DNA from: Anaerolineae bacterium
Lineage (GTDB): Bacteria > Chloroflexota > Anaerolineae > 4572-78 > J111
Assembly (NCBI GenBank): GCA_023382535.1
Contig: JAHDWA010000022.1
Span: 83,949 to 147,948, forward strand
Direction of reading: 5' to 3'
Length of the DNA stretch: 64,000 nucleotides
Shown: positions 36,388 to 44,853 of the stretch, piece by piece
Layout: the number at the start of each line of letters is the position of its first letter
Position numbering within the stretch: the stretch's first letter is position 1
Program-made: the position numbers and the translations under genes
Notes under the pieces: generated by a model
Told to the model about the DNA's origin: nothing
Seen by the model: only the letters and a program-made list of their open reading frames with translations
Database searches by the model: none

Positions 36388-39300
36388 TTACTTGAAGATG
36401 AGAGGTAGATAGATTTTCCCTGGCCCACTCGTCGTGGCCGCGACTTCCATTTCCCGAACGATGGTCCAGTTCAGTCCGTAGCTCGTCTGCAATTGGAACT
36501 TTACCTTGCCGGTTGCCGGTCCCGCGACGATCACGGTCTGGCTATAGGCCTTTTGATAATCCGCGTCGCTTTGCCCATACGGTTTCAAGGCCACTGTAAA
36601 GCTCTTTGGCGCCACCGTCCCAAAGCCGCTCTGGAACGTCACCGTCATAGTGACGGTGGTCGTCAGCGTCCGGTTGTTAGCCAGGTGGATGGTATAACTC
36701 ATCACGTCCCCGGTCTTGACGGCCTGGGTCGCCGTACTCATCTGGGTTGCCGCCAGATTCAGCACCGGCAGGGTACCCTGGCTGACGATACGATTCTGGT
36801 TCTCCACCACGCTGACAAACAGCCCGGTCACCATCGTATTGGTCGGGTCCTGGTAGTCGGGTATCCCGTCGCCGTCGCTATCCGGGCAGGGCGGGCCAGC
36901 CGGACATTCGTCCTGATCGCTCAGACCATCGCCGTCTGAGTCGCCGGTCCCGCCGTCATTGTCGTCGGAGTCGAGCCAGTTGGGGATGCCGTCTCCGTCG
37001 TTGTCACCACTACCTTCGACCGTATCCGATTTGCCGTCGTTGTCCGAGTCGGTGTCCAAGAAGTCGTAGGTCCCATCGCCGTCGCTGTCCGGGCACATCA
37101 GGCCCGCCGGACACTCGGTTCGGTCACTCAGCCCATCACCGTCGCTATCAAGGTCGCGGTTGTTGGGCAGCCCGTCTCCATCGGCGTTGTCGTTGGTCGG
37201 ATCGCCGTCGTGGTTGGCATCCTCAATAGAGTCCGGTATCCCATCCCCATCGCTGTCTGTCTGGGAATCAAGATAGTCAGGAGTTCCATCCCCATCGCTA
37301 TCCCCGCTACCCTCCTGGGCATCGCCCAAACCGTCGCCATCAGAGTCGGTGTCAAGATAGTTGGGTGTACCATCGTTGTCGGCGTCACCCGTGCTTTCCT
37401 GGCTATCGGGAATGCCGTCGCCGTCAGAGTCGGTATCAAGATAGTTGAGCGTACCATCGTTGTCGCTATCCCCCGTCCCATCCTGGCTATCGGGGATTCC
37501 GTCGCCATCGGAGTCGGTGTCAAGATAGTTGGGCTTACCATCACCATCGGCGTCACCCGTGCCTTCCTGGCTATCGGGAATGCCATCGTTGTCACTGTCA
37601 TTATCCAGGTAGTTCGGTATGCCATCGTTATCGGCATCTCCCGTCCCTTCCTGGGCATCGCTGGAGCCATCGCCATCGGCGTCGGTATCGAGGTAGTTGG
37701 GCGTGCCGTCGTTGTCGCTATCCCCCGCCCCATCCTGGCTATCGGGGATTCCGTCGCCATCGGAGTCCCCATCCAGGTAGTTCGGGATCTGGTCGCCATC
37801 CGGGTCACCCGTGCCTTCCTGGACATCGGAAATCCCGTCGCCGTCGGAGTCGGTATCGAGATAGTTGGGCGTGCCGTCACTATCCAGGTCTTGCCGACCC
37901 TCCACGCTGTCGTCTATCCCATCTCCGTCGCTGTCATTGTCGATATAGTTGCTCAGACCGTCACCGTCCGGATCCCCCGCCCCTTCCTGGCTATCGGGGA
38001 TTCCGTCGCCATCGGAGTCGGTGTCGAGATAGTTGGGCGTGCCGTCACTATCGCTATCAGGACAGGGCGGCCCAGATGGGCACTCTACCGCCGTGGGAAT
38101 GGTGTCGTTATCATCATCCGGGTCGAGGTAATCCGGAGCACCATCGCCGTCGGTGTTCAAACACGGCGACCCGGCTGGACACTCCACGCTGGTTGGAACA
38201 CTGTCGTCGTCGTCATCCAGGTCGGCGAAATCAGGCGTCCCATCCCCATCGGTATCCAGAGGATGGGTCGGATCAGTCCCGATTTCTACATCATCGTTGA
38301 CCCCATCGCCATCGCTATCGGCGTCTTGCGGGTCGCTGCCGGCCTGGTATTCGTCCAGGTTGGTCGCCCCATCGCCATCGGCATCGTCACTGGCATCGTC
38401 CACCTCGGGGTCGAGACCATTGTCCAGTTCCCAGCCATCCGGCATCCCATCGCCGTCGGTGTCGCTGGTTTGATTGACCCCATCGATGATGACTTGCATC
38501 TCGGGTTTAGTTGTCGGAGCGGGACTGGCCGCTGCAATCGCTGCTTCATAGGCGGCCATGTTGGCCGGAATGACATTGATCAGAGCCAACGTCGGGTTGG
38601 TCAGGTCAGCTGCTATCGGCGCACCGTCGGCGACGCTATCAGAAGCAGCCACGATGGTCGCCACCTGCTCGGCCACGGTATCGTTGTCTGTCCCATCTGT
38701 CGGGTCGGTCCCCGCGTCCAGTTCGGTCGTGTCGCTGATCCCATCATTGTCGCTGTCGCTGCTTTGCGGATTGGTCCCGGCCTGGTACTCTTCGAGGTTG
38801 GTCAGCCCATCCCCATCAGGATCGTCCCCCGCATCGTCCACGAGGGGGTCGAGACCATTGTCCAGCTCCCAGTCATCGGACATCCCATCGCTATCGGTGT
38901 CGCTGGCCTGGTTGACTCCATCGATGATAGCCTGCAGCTCAGGTTTGGTCGTCGGTGCTGGGCTGGCGGCTGCAATCGCTTCTTCATAGGCTGGCATATT
39001 GGCCGGGATGACATGGACCAGAGCCAGGATTGGGTTGGTCAAATCTACGCGGATCGGTGAACCATCGGCCACACTGTCCGAGGCTGCCACAATCGTGGCG
39101 ACTTGCTCGGCCACAGTGTCATTGTCCGTCCGATCGTAGGGGTTAGCCCCGGCGTCCAACTCGGTCCAGTCGCTGAGACCATCGCCGTCCGAGTCCTGAT
39201 CCACCCGCCCCTGGTACTCGGCCTGGTTGACCATGTTGATGATAGCTTGCAGCTCAGGTTTGGTCGCCGGTGTTGGGCTGGCCACCGCAATCGCTTCTTC

Positions 39301-42300
39301 ATACGCTGGCATATTGGCCGGGATGACATTGACCAGAGCCAATGTCGGGTTGGTCAGGTCAGCCGCTATCGGCGCGCCATCGGCCACACTGTCCGAAGCT
39401 GCCACAATCGTGGCGACCTGCTCGGCTACGGTGTCATTGTCCGTGCCATCCAATGGGTCGGTCCCAGCGTCCACCTCGGTCGCGTCGCTGATCCCATCGC
39501 CGTCGGTGTCGCTGGACTGGTTGACCCCATCAATAATAGCTTGCAGCTCAGGTTTGGTCGTCGGTGCTGGGCTGGCCACCGCGATCGCCTCTTCATACGC
39601 TGCCATGTTAGCCGGAATGACATTGATCAGAGCCAACGTCGGGTTGGTCAGGTCAGCCGCAATCGGTGCACCGTCGGCGATACTATCAGAAGCAGCTACG
39701 ATGGTCGCCACCTGCTCGGCCACGGTGTCATTGTCCGTCCCATCCAGTGGGTCGGTCCCCGCGTCCAGTTCGGTCGCATCGCTGATCCCATCGTTGTCGC
39801 TGTCCGCGTCTTGCGGGTCACTGCCGGTCTGATACTCGTCCAGGTTGGTTAGCCCATCCCCATCGGCATCGTTCGTGGCATCATCTACCAGCGGGTCGAG
39901 ATCATCGTCCAGCTCCCAGCCATCCGGCATTCCATCGCTGTCACTGTCCCCGCTTTGAGGATCGGTCCCGGCCTGATACTCATCGAGATTGGTCGCTCCG
40001 TCGTTGTCAGGATCGCCCGTCGCGTCACCCACGCTGGGATCGAGGCTGTTATCCACTTCCCAGCCATCGGGCATCCCATCTCCATCTGTGTCTGAAGTTG
40101 GGGAGTTGACGATAAAGGTAAATGTGTCAAAGGCAGTAGCTGCGCCATCGCTGACCGTCACCGTCAGCGTGACCGTCCCATATTGCCCGGCGGCCGGGGT
40201 AACCGTCACCGTCCGGCTGGCCCCGCTGCCGCCAAAGACGATGTTGCTCACCGGCACGATCGTTGGATTCGAGGAGTTGGCACTCAGGGTTAAGCTACCG
40301 GCCGCGGTTTCGACATCCCCCACGTTGAAAGTGATGGGCCCTTTGGCAGTGTTGTAGGCTATCACCTGATCAGGAATGTTAGATATGAGCGGGGTATCAT
40401 TGACGCTATTGACAGTCAAAACGAAGCTGTCCTGGGCCGAGGAGGTGCCATCGCTGACCTGGATCGTGATCGTAGCTGGACCGAATTGGTTTGCCGCTGG
40501 CGTCACCGTCACCGTCCGGTTGGCTCCGCTGCCCCCAAAAGTAATATTGGCATTCGGCACCAGGGTCTGGTCGGAGGAGCTGCCGCTGACCATCAGGCTG
40601 CCCGCTGCGGTCTCGATATCCCCTACCGTAAAAGAGATTGGTCCAACGGCTACATCTTCGTTAGTCGATTGATTAGCGATATCTGATATTGTCGGCGCGT
40701 CATTCACAGAGTTTACGGTCAGGACAAAGGAAGTAGGCGTCGAATATGTTCCATCACTTACTGTCACCGTGATCGTGGCTGACCCATATTGGTTCGCCGC
40801 CGGCGTCACCGTCACCGTACGATTGGCTCCACTGCCGCCAAAAGTAATATTGGCATTCGGCACCAGGGTCTGGTTGGAAGAACTGCCGCTGACCGTCAGA
40901 CTATCCGCCGAAGTCTCCACATCACCCACCGTGAAAGAGATGGGTCCGGTGGCTACATCTTCGTTGGTTGATCTGTTAGCAATCGACGAGATAGTTGGAT
41001 TATTAAGTAAGATCAGTTTGGTTACAAAAATATCCTGTCCGCCGTTGTAACTGGTATCATATGCGCCAGCGCTGACCGGGAAACTAGTCGAGGTTGTAGC
41101 GCCTATCACATAGGCTTCGGCGGTACCACTACCCGGGACAATACCAGTCCCCCTGGCCTGCCACATACCTGCCAGGTAAGTGCCATAACCCAGGTTTGAA
41201 CCATCAGCACTCAATTTGGCCACAAAAGCATTGTAACTACCGTTAACCGTGTTATCATACGCACCGGGTGTAGTTGGAAAAGTGTAACTATACGTGGCGC
41301 CCGTCAGGTAAATTTCACTCGTGCTATTATTGAGTGCAATACTTCCTGGATAATCAAAATCATCACCACCCAGGTAGGTGCTAAAAACCAGGCCTGAACC
41401 ACTGGCGTTAAATTTGGTCACGGCCGTATCAGTATAGCCATAGCTGTCATTATAAGTAGTGTCATACGCGCCGGCTGTGGTCGCGAAACCACCCGAGTAT
41501 GTCTGAGAGAATACGTAGGCTTCGCCAGCCGAATTAACCGCAATATCAGCTATATCATCATTACTTGGCGTCCCCAAAAAAGTGCTATAAGCCAGACCTG
41601 AACCACTGGCGTTAAGCTTAGTAACAAAACCATCCGAACTACCGTTATAAGTAGTGTCGTATGCACCGGCCGTGGTCGGGAAAGAGCTGGTGGTTTCAGT
41701 CCGCCCGACTACATACGCCTCCCCGGCATTATTAATGGCAATACCTCTACTGTACTGCTTACTCCACGAGTTATCGGTTGCCCCCAGGAAGGTGCTATAG
41801 ACCAGGGCCGAACCGCTGGCATTAAACTTAGTAACAAAAACATTAAAAGTACCACTATAAGTAGTGTCGTATGCACCGGCCGTGGTCGGGAAAGAGGAAT
41901 CCGAGGTGGTTCCCGTTACGAAGGCTTCTCCGGCTGTATTAACGGCAATATCATACCCACCGACTAAACTACTGCCGCCGGGGCCAACACTACCCGTCGC
42001 GATTTCACCCGTCCCCAGAAAAGTGCTATAAACCAGGCTAGAGCCGTTGGCACTCAATTTGGTCACAAAAGGATCATATGCCGTTCCATTAAAAGTAGTG
42101 TCATACGCGCCGGCTGTGGTCGGGAAATCAGCACTATCGGTGTAACCCACTATAAATGCTTCGCCCGCTCCATTGATCGCTATACTCTTACCTTCATTGG
42201 TACTGCCGGTACCACCCAAGAAGGTGCTATAAACCAGGCCTGAACCGCTGGCGTTCAATTTGGTCACAAAAACATTACTACCGCTACCGTTGTAACTGGT

Positions 42301-43188
42301 ATCATACGCGCCGGCTGTCGTGGGAAAACCACTGGCAGCGGTATGACCTGTTAGGAAAATCTCTCCCGCTGCATTAACGGCAACAGCAAAACCAGGAGTT
42401 TCATTGCCAGTCCCCCCCAAGAAGGTACTGTAAATCAACGGAGGGTCAATCACCAGCGGCAGGGTGGGGTCATACGCGCCCAGCCGGAAACTCACCTGCC
42501 GGTCAGCTAACACGAAACTACCCTCGACGCTGCGATTTTCCCCGTTCACTTCCTGGTAAATAATTGGGGCCTTCTGACGCATCTCGCTGCTGCCTACCCC
42601 AATGACCAGGTCGCCGGTCGGGTCAATGTCCAGCCGATCAGCCCCGGCAAAACTCATCTTAATCTGCGCCGGGTCTGCCCCAGGAGCGACCACAAAGTCG
42701 TATTCCAAGGTCTGTTGATTGCCGTAAAGGAGTAGATCAATCCCCGGCCAAACCTGTTCATAGTGGACTTGTTTGTAATTCGGAACAGCGGGATGCCAGT
42801 CAGCCGGATCGCTGCCAATAAAGTAGTTACTTACGCCGGGCTGCAGTTCCTGCCCGGTTATTTGCACCTCCGGATTGGCCCCTTCCAGGGTTACTTGGAC
42901 TACCGCCCCTCCCTTATCATGTGATCTCTGGAGGTCCAGAGTCAGGCCGGAAGGTGTGGTTGCTAAGAAATACCCTTTTCCCCTGGAGACAAATTTGACC
43001 TCTGCAGCGCTCACTTGTCCCTGATTCGGTTCAAAATGCAGGGGAATATTGCCGTAGGCATCAATAACAGTTTGGGACGCAACCTCGCTGGTCGAGGCTG
43101 GCTCTGCTGCCCGGGTAGAGGTCGTAGGGAGGGCTAACCCAAGACAGAGGAGCACGGTCAGGAGGGTAAAATGCAGTGTCTTCATCAT
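36388..43188 (-). CDS. Giant secreted SBBP beta-propeller / cadherin-like / TSP3 protein with internal 68-residue helical repeats
   Basis: The protein has 2266 residues. It starts at ATG 43188 (AAAGGA upstream) with a signal peptide (MMKTLHFTLLTVLLCLGLALPTTSTRA). The N-terminal domain (~45-265) and SBBP propeller units (~268-725) closely match the neighbour at 31345-36279. Three cadherin-like repeats (~728-1030) follow, then TSP3 Asp repeats to ~2114. Four copies of a ~68-residue helical module (EQVATIVAASDS...NVIPANM...KPELQAIIDGVNQ) interrupt the TSP3 region. A beta-rich C-terminal domain (~2120-2255) follows and the chain ends KIYLPLIFK. Likely a calcium-stabilised extracellular protein; partner and role unknown. 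Confidence 0.9.
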   Translation of the reverse strand: MMKTLHFTLLTVLLCLGLALPTTSTRAAEPASTSEVASQTVIDAYGNIPLHFEPNQGQVSAAEVKFVSRGKGYFLATTPSGLTLDLQRSHDKGGAVVQVTLEGANPEVQITGQELQPGVSNYFIGSDPADWHPAVPNYKQVHYEQVWPGIDLLLYGNQQTLEYDFVVAPGADPAQIKMSFAGADRLDIDPTGDLVIGVGSSEMRQKAPIIYQEVNGENRSVEGSFVLADRQVSFRLGAYDPTLPLVIDPPLIYSTFLGGTGNETPGFAVAVNAAGEIFLTGHTAASGFPTTAGAYDTSYNGSGSNVFVTKLNASGSGLVYSTFLGGTGSTNEGKSIAINGAGEAFIVGYTDSADFPTTAGAYDTTFNGTAYDPFVTKLSANGSSLVYSTFLGTGEIATGSVGPGGSSLVGGYDIAVNTAGEAFVTGTTSDSSFPTTAGAYDTTYSGTFNVFVTKFNASGSALVYSTFLGATDNSWSKQYSRGIAINNAGEAYVVGRTETTSSFPTTAGAYDTTYNGSSDGFVTKLNASGSGLAYSTFLGTPSNDDIADIAVNSAGEAYVFSQTYSGGFATTAGAYDTTYNDSYGYTDTAVTKFNASGSGLVFSTYLGGDDFDYPGSIALNNSTSEIYLTGATYSYTFPTTPGAYDNTVNGSYNAFVAKLSADGSNLGYGTYLAGMWQARGTGIVPGSGTAEAYVIGATTSTSFPVSAGAYDTSYNGGQDIFVTKLILLNNPTISSIANRSTNEDVATGPISFTVGDVETSADSLTVSGSSSNQTLVPNANITFGGSGANRTVTVTPAANQYGSATITVTVSDGTYSTPTSFVLTVNSVNDAPTISDIANQSTNEDVAVGPISFTVGDIETAAGSLMVSGSSSDQTLVPNANITFGGSGANRTVTVTPAANQFGPATITIQVSDGTSSAQDSFVLTVNSVNDTPLISNIPDQVIAYNTAKGPITFNVGDVETAAGSLTLSANSSNPTIVPVSNIVFGGSGASRTVTVTPAAGQYGTVTLTVTVSDGAATAFDTFTFIVNSPTSDTDGDGMPDGWEVDNSLDPSVGDATGDPDNDGATNLDEYQAGTDPQSGDSDSDGMPDGWELDDDLDPLVDDATNDADGDGLTNLDEYQTGSDPQDADSDNDGISDATELDAGTDPLDGTDNDTVAEQVATIVAASDSIADGAPIAADLTNPTLALINVIPANMAAYEEAIAVASPAPTTKPELQAIIDGVNQSSDTDGDGISDATEVDAGTDPLDGTDNDTVAEQVATIVAASDSVADGAPIAADLTNPTLALVNVIPANMPAYEEAIAVASPTPATKPELQAIINMVNQAEYQGRVDQDSDGDGLSDWTELDAGANPYDRTDNDTVAEQVATIVAASDSVADGSPIRVDLTNPILALVHVIPANMPAYEEAIAAASPAPTTKPELQAIIDGVNQASDTDSDGMSDDWELDNGLDPLVDDAGDDPDGDGLTNLEEYQAGTNPQSSDSDNDGISDTTELDAGTDPTDGTDNDTVAEQVATIVAASDSVADGAPIAADLTNPTLALINVIPANMAAYEAAIAAASPAPTTKPEMQVIIDGVNQTSDTDGDGMPDGWELDNGLDPEVDDASDDADGDGATNLDEYQAGSDPQDADSDGDGVNDDVEIGTDPTHPLDTDGDGTPDFADLDDDDDSVPTSVECPAGSPCLNTDGDGAPDYLDPDDDNDTIPTAVECPSGPPCPDSDSDGTPNYLDTDSDGDGIPDSQEGAGDPDGDGLSNYIDNDSDGDGIDDSVEGRQDLDSDGTPNYLDTDSDGDGISDVQEGTGDPDGDQIPNYLDGDSDGDGIPDSQDGAGDSDNDGTPNYLDTDADGDGSSDAQEGTGDADNDGIPNYLDNDSDNDGIPDSQEGTGDADGDGKPNYLDTDSDGDGIPDSQDGTGDSDNDGTLNYLDTDSDGDGIPDSQESTGDADNDGTPNYLDTDSDGDGLGDAQEGSGDSDGDGTPDYLDSQTDSDGDGIPDSIEDANHDGDPTNDNADGDGLPNNRDLDSDGDGLSDRTECPAGLMCPDSDGDGTYDFLDTDSDNDGKSDTVEGSGDNDGDGIPNWLDSDDNDGGTGDSDGDGLSDQDECPAGPPCPDSDGDGIPDYQDPTNTMVTGLFVSVVENQNRIVSQGTLPVLNLAATQMSTATQAVKTGDVMSYTIHLANNRTLTTTVTMTVTFQSGFGTVAPKSFTVALKPYGQSDADYQKAYSQTVIVAGPATGKVKFQLQTSYGLNWTIVREMEVAATTSGPGKIYLPLIFK
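38480..39760 (-). repeat. Four 68-residue helical repeats inside the TSP3 region
   Basis: Each unit reads roughly TDNDTVAEQVATIVAASDS, then a short ADGAPI segment, DLTNPTLALxNVIPANM, xAYEEAIAxASPAP and KPELQAIIDGVNQ. The units are separated by Asp-rich DSDGDGISDxTELDAGTDP spacers. Copies are highly similar at DNA level, indicating recent duplication. Confidence 0.85.
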
Positions 43189-43229
43189 GGTTATGTTCCT
43201 TTCTATTAATATGTAGCTATTGATCTAAC

Positions 43230-43277
43230 AAAAAGGCCGCAGTTCCCACCGGTCTTTCACCGATAGTAACTGCGGCC
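43230..43277 (-). terminator. Intrinsic terminator between the small helical gene and the giant gene
   Basis: On the minus strand a perfect 10-bp stem (GGCCGCAGTT/AACTGCGGCC, 43235-43277) with a 23-base loop is followed by TTTTT. It lies between the stop of the gene at 43337 and the start of the gene at 43188. The giant gene therefore either has its own start site or is read by anti-termination. Confidence 0.7.
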
Positions 43278-43282
43278 AGTCT

Positions 43283-43317
43283 CGCTGCCGGGTGCAGGCC
43301 GCACCGCCCCGGCAGCG
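43283..43317. other. Hairpin of the shared GCTGCCGGG family
   Basis: A 10-bp stem CGCTGCCGGG/CCCGGCAGCG with TGCAGGCCGCACCGC as loop lies 20 bases after the stop of the 72-residue gene. It has the same stem sequence as the hairpin at 31287-31319. Confidence 0.55.
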
Positions 43318-43336
43318 TATGAATGTTTTTTGAAAG

Positions 43337-43555
43337 TTATTGTTGTTGAGAGATGGCCCGGTGTATCCGCTTGAGCCGGCCAATCGACTCCGGAGCCTTG
43401 TCAGCCCACTCGCTCACCGCCAAATGCAGAATCTGCGTTTCCATGGTTTGAGCTACAGCGTCCCAACCGTATCTTTTGCGGACGGCGTTGAGAGCGATTG
43501 AGAATTGGGTTGTCACTTCAGAGAGACTCTTTTCGGTGTCAATAATGATTTGCAT
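43337..43555 (-). CDS. Small helical protein, unknown function
   Basis: The product has 72 residues, with GGGAG upstream of ATG 43555. It is predicted mostly helical (LSEVTTQFSIALNAVRKRYGW, then DAVAQTMETQILHLAVSEW), with no Cys, signal peptide or membrane segment. I do not recognise the family. It lies between a truncated sortase relic and the giant surface gene, in the same direction. Confidence 0.55.
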   Translation of the reverse strand: MQIIIDTEKSLSEVTTQFSIALNAVRKRYGWDAVAQTMETQILHLAVSEWADKAPESIGRLKRIHRAISQQQ

Positions 43556-43579
43556 TTTTGGTGTAGCTCCCTTCTTTTT

Positions 43580-43668
43580 CTATTTGGGGAAAACAATAAC
43601 AACGATGCGATGAGTGTCGCTTTCGTAAGGCCAACACATGATTATAGTTAACCGCTCGCCATTAACGG
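43580..43668 (-). pseudogene. Sortase C-terminal relic
   Basis: The minus strand encodes NGERLTIIMCWPYESDTHR followed by IVVIVFPK and a stop at 43580-43582. This matches the end of the intact sortase at 54697-55512 (DDERLTMITCWPYESNTHR...IAFPK), including the catalytic Cys and Arg. Upstream of ~43668 the similarity ends abruptly and TnpB-related sequence begins shortly after, so an insertion probably destroyed the gene. Confidence 0.85.
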
Positions 43669-43789
43669 CTAACCTGCTCTATCCTTCAGACCCACAGGCG
43701 GTCTGACACTGGCTCAATAAGTCCGAAACATATCTGTTTCAAGGCCACGCTGATCCGATTGCCATCACCCTAGCTTAAGCCGCCGTCGG

Positions 43790-44436
43790 TCAGACCCAAC
43801 GCCACAAAGACCTACGCACCGAAGGGGATCGCGCCAAGGCTCGCCGCATTCAGAAGTACAACCTGGGTCGAAAGAAGCTGCGCCTTCAGGCCCGCAAACG
43901 CCGGATCGAAATGAACCGGCAGATCAACACCGCCATTAACCCGGTGCTCAAAAAGCTAAGCCAGTGGTGATGTTGATCGAAAAGCTGGACTTTCGTAGTC
44001 CGGCTCCCAGCAAAGACATCTCCCGGTGGCTTCATCTGTAGGCGCGCCGAGTGCTCAAGGAACGTGTAGACTCCAAGGCGTCGGCAGGTTGCCCTCGAAA
44101 GCAGGTCAGCCCGACCTATTTGTCGCAAACGTGTCCTGTCTGTGTCTATCTCCATCGGGATTACCGGCGAGGAGATACGTTTCAGTGCCAGCAGTGCCGG
44201 CACACCGGCGACTCGGACCAGGTAGTCGCAACCAAGCACAAGGCCACAGTGAATGACCAGGACACCCGTCTTTTCAGGCCGAAGGCGCGGTCAAGGAGAT
44301 TTTGCTGGCCCAACATTACGCCCGTTTGCCGCAAGGTTCCTCCCCAGTGGAGGAAGAGCGTCTCTCGACCCGTGTGAGAGATTATCTGTTTCGGGCTGGA
44401 CTCCAGGCGTCGGCTCAGCCTGCGATGGCAGGCTGA
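43790..44436 (+). pseudogene. TnpB (IS200/IS605-type) pseudogene
   Basis: Plus-strand pieces in changing frames match the second half of TnpB: KARRIQKYNLGRKKLRLQARK (basic helix), then a stop, then VMLIEKLDFRSP where the RuvC Glu block should be. The zinc ribbon is clear: YLSQTCPVCVYLHRDYRRG followed by FQCQQCRHTGDSDQVVA, with the RuvC Asp in GDSDQ. After a one-base shift the tail reads VKEILLAQHYARLPQG and LSTRVRDYLFRAGLQ. The N-terminal half and the first RuvC Asp are missing. Intact TnpB proteins are RNA-guided nucleases; this one cannot be functional. Confidence 0.75.
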
Positions 44437-44440
44437 GCCG
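44411..44440 (+). ncRNA. Strong hairpin at the TnpB pseudogene 3' end (possible omega-RNA remnant)
   Basis: A perfect 13-bp stem CGGCTCAGCCTGC/GCAGGCTGAGCCG with the tetraloop GATG overlaps the last codons of the TnpB relic. Further CCGGTGCA repeats follow to ~44505. TnpB guide RNAs overlap the 3' end of the gene and the element's right end, which is where this lies. Function is inferred from position. Confidence 0.4.
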
Positions 44441-44559
44441 TCCAACCGGAGAGCGAAACGACCGGTGCATTCCTGGTGACAGGGGAAACGCCGGTGCAAG
44501 ATATAGTTGAATGAGTTAGTACGTTTAAATACCTTTCAGGAAACAGCTTTAGCTTCCCA

Positions 44560-44850
44560 TTCACCTACAGCCAGGTTTTAAAAACCGCCTCATATGGTAG
44601 CAGACGGCACGTCCCGGATCGCACGCTCACATGTGCGGACCTGGTGACCGGGGCGTGATTTGAGGGCAAGCCCTCGCTCGGGAAGCGGTATCCCACCGCT
44701 AAGTCATTCCGGGGGGAATGACCCGAAGGTCACTCCAACATCGGCCTTGAGCGCGAAGTCGGCCCGGTAGTCCTGTTTGGACCCCTACCTGCTGGAACAC
44801 GGGCCTATCCTTCTCTCGGAGTTACCCATGCACAGCCAAGCTTCAAACAT
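44560..44850 (-). ncRNA. Highly structured non-coding region 3' of the TnpB-like gene
   Basis: Three perfect hairpins stand in a row: GAGGGC-AA-GCCCTC (44662-44675), AGCGGT...ACCGCT (44684-44700) and GTCATTCC-GGGG-GGAATGAC (44703-44722). GGCC-rich pairs follow to ~44770, and a GGTTTTTAAAACC-type palindrome lies near 44575. No reading frame is supported. It lies directly after the stop of the TnpB-like gene (44854) on the same strand, where TnpB guide RNAs are encoded. A guide-RNA role is inference; remains of a different insertion sequence end are possible. Confidence 0.4.
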
Positions 44851-44853
44851 ATT

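Noticed and set aside
37210..39060. 616-codon plus-strand frame
   Set aside because: It is a shadow of the TSP3 repeats of the minus-strand 2266-residue gene; the product is a repetitive Val/Ile/Gly string.
43886..44499. Minus-strand open frames across the TnpB relic
   Set aside because: The plus strand shows clear TnpB zinc-ribbon coding pieces; the minus-strand frames are shadows.
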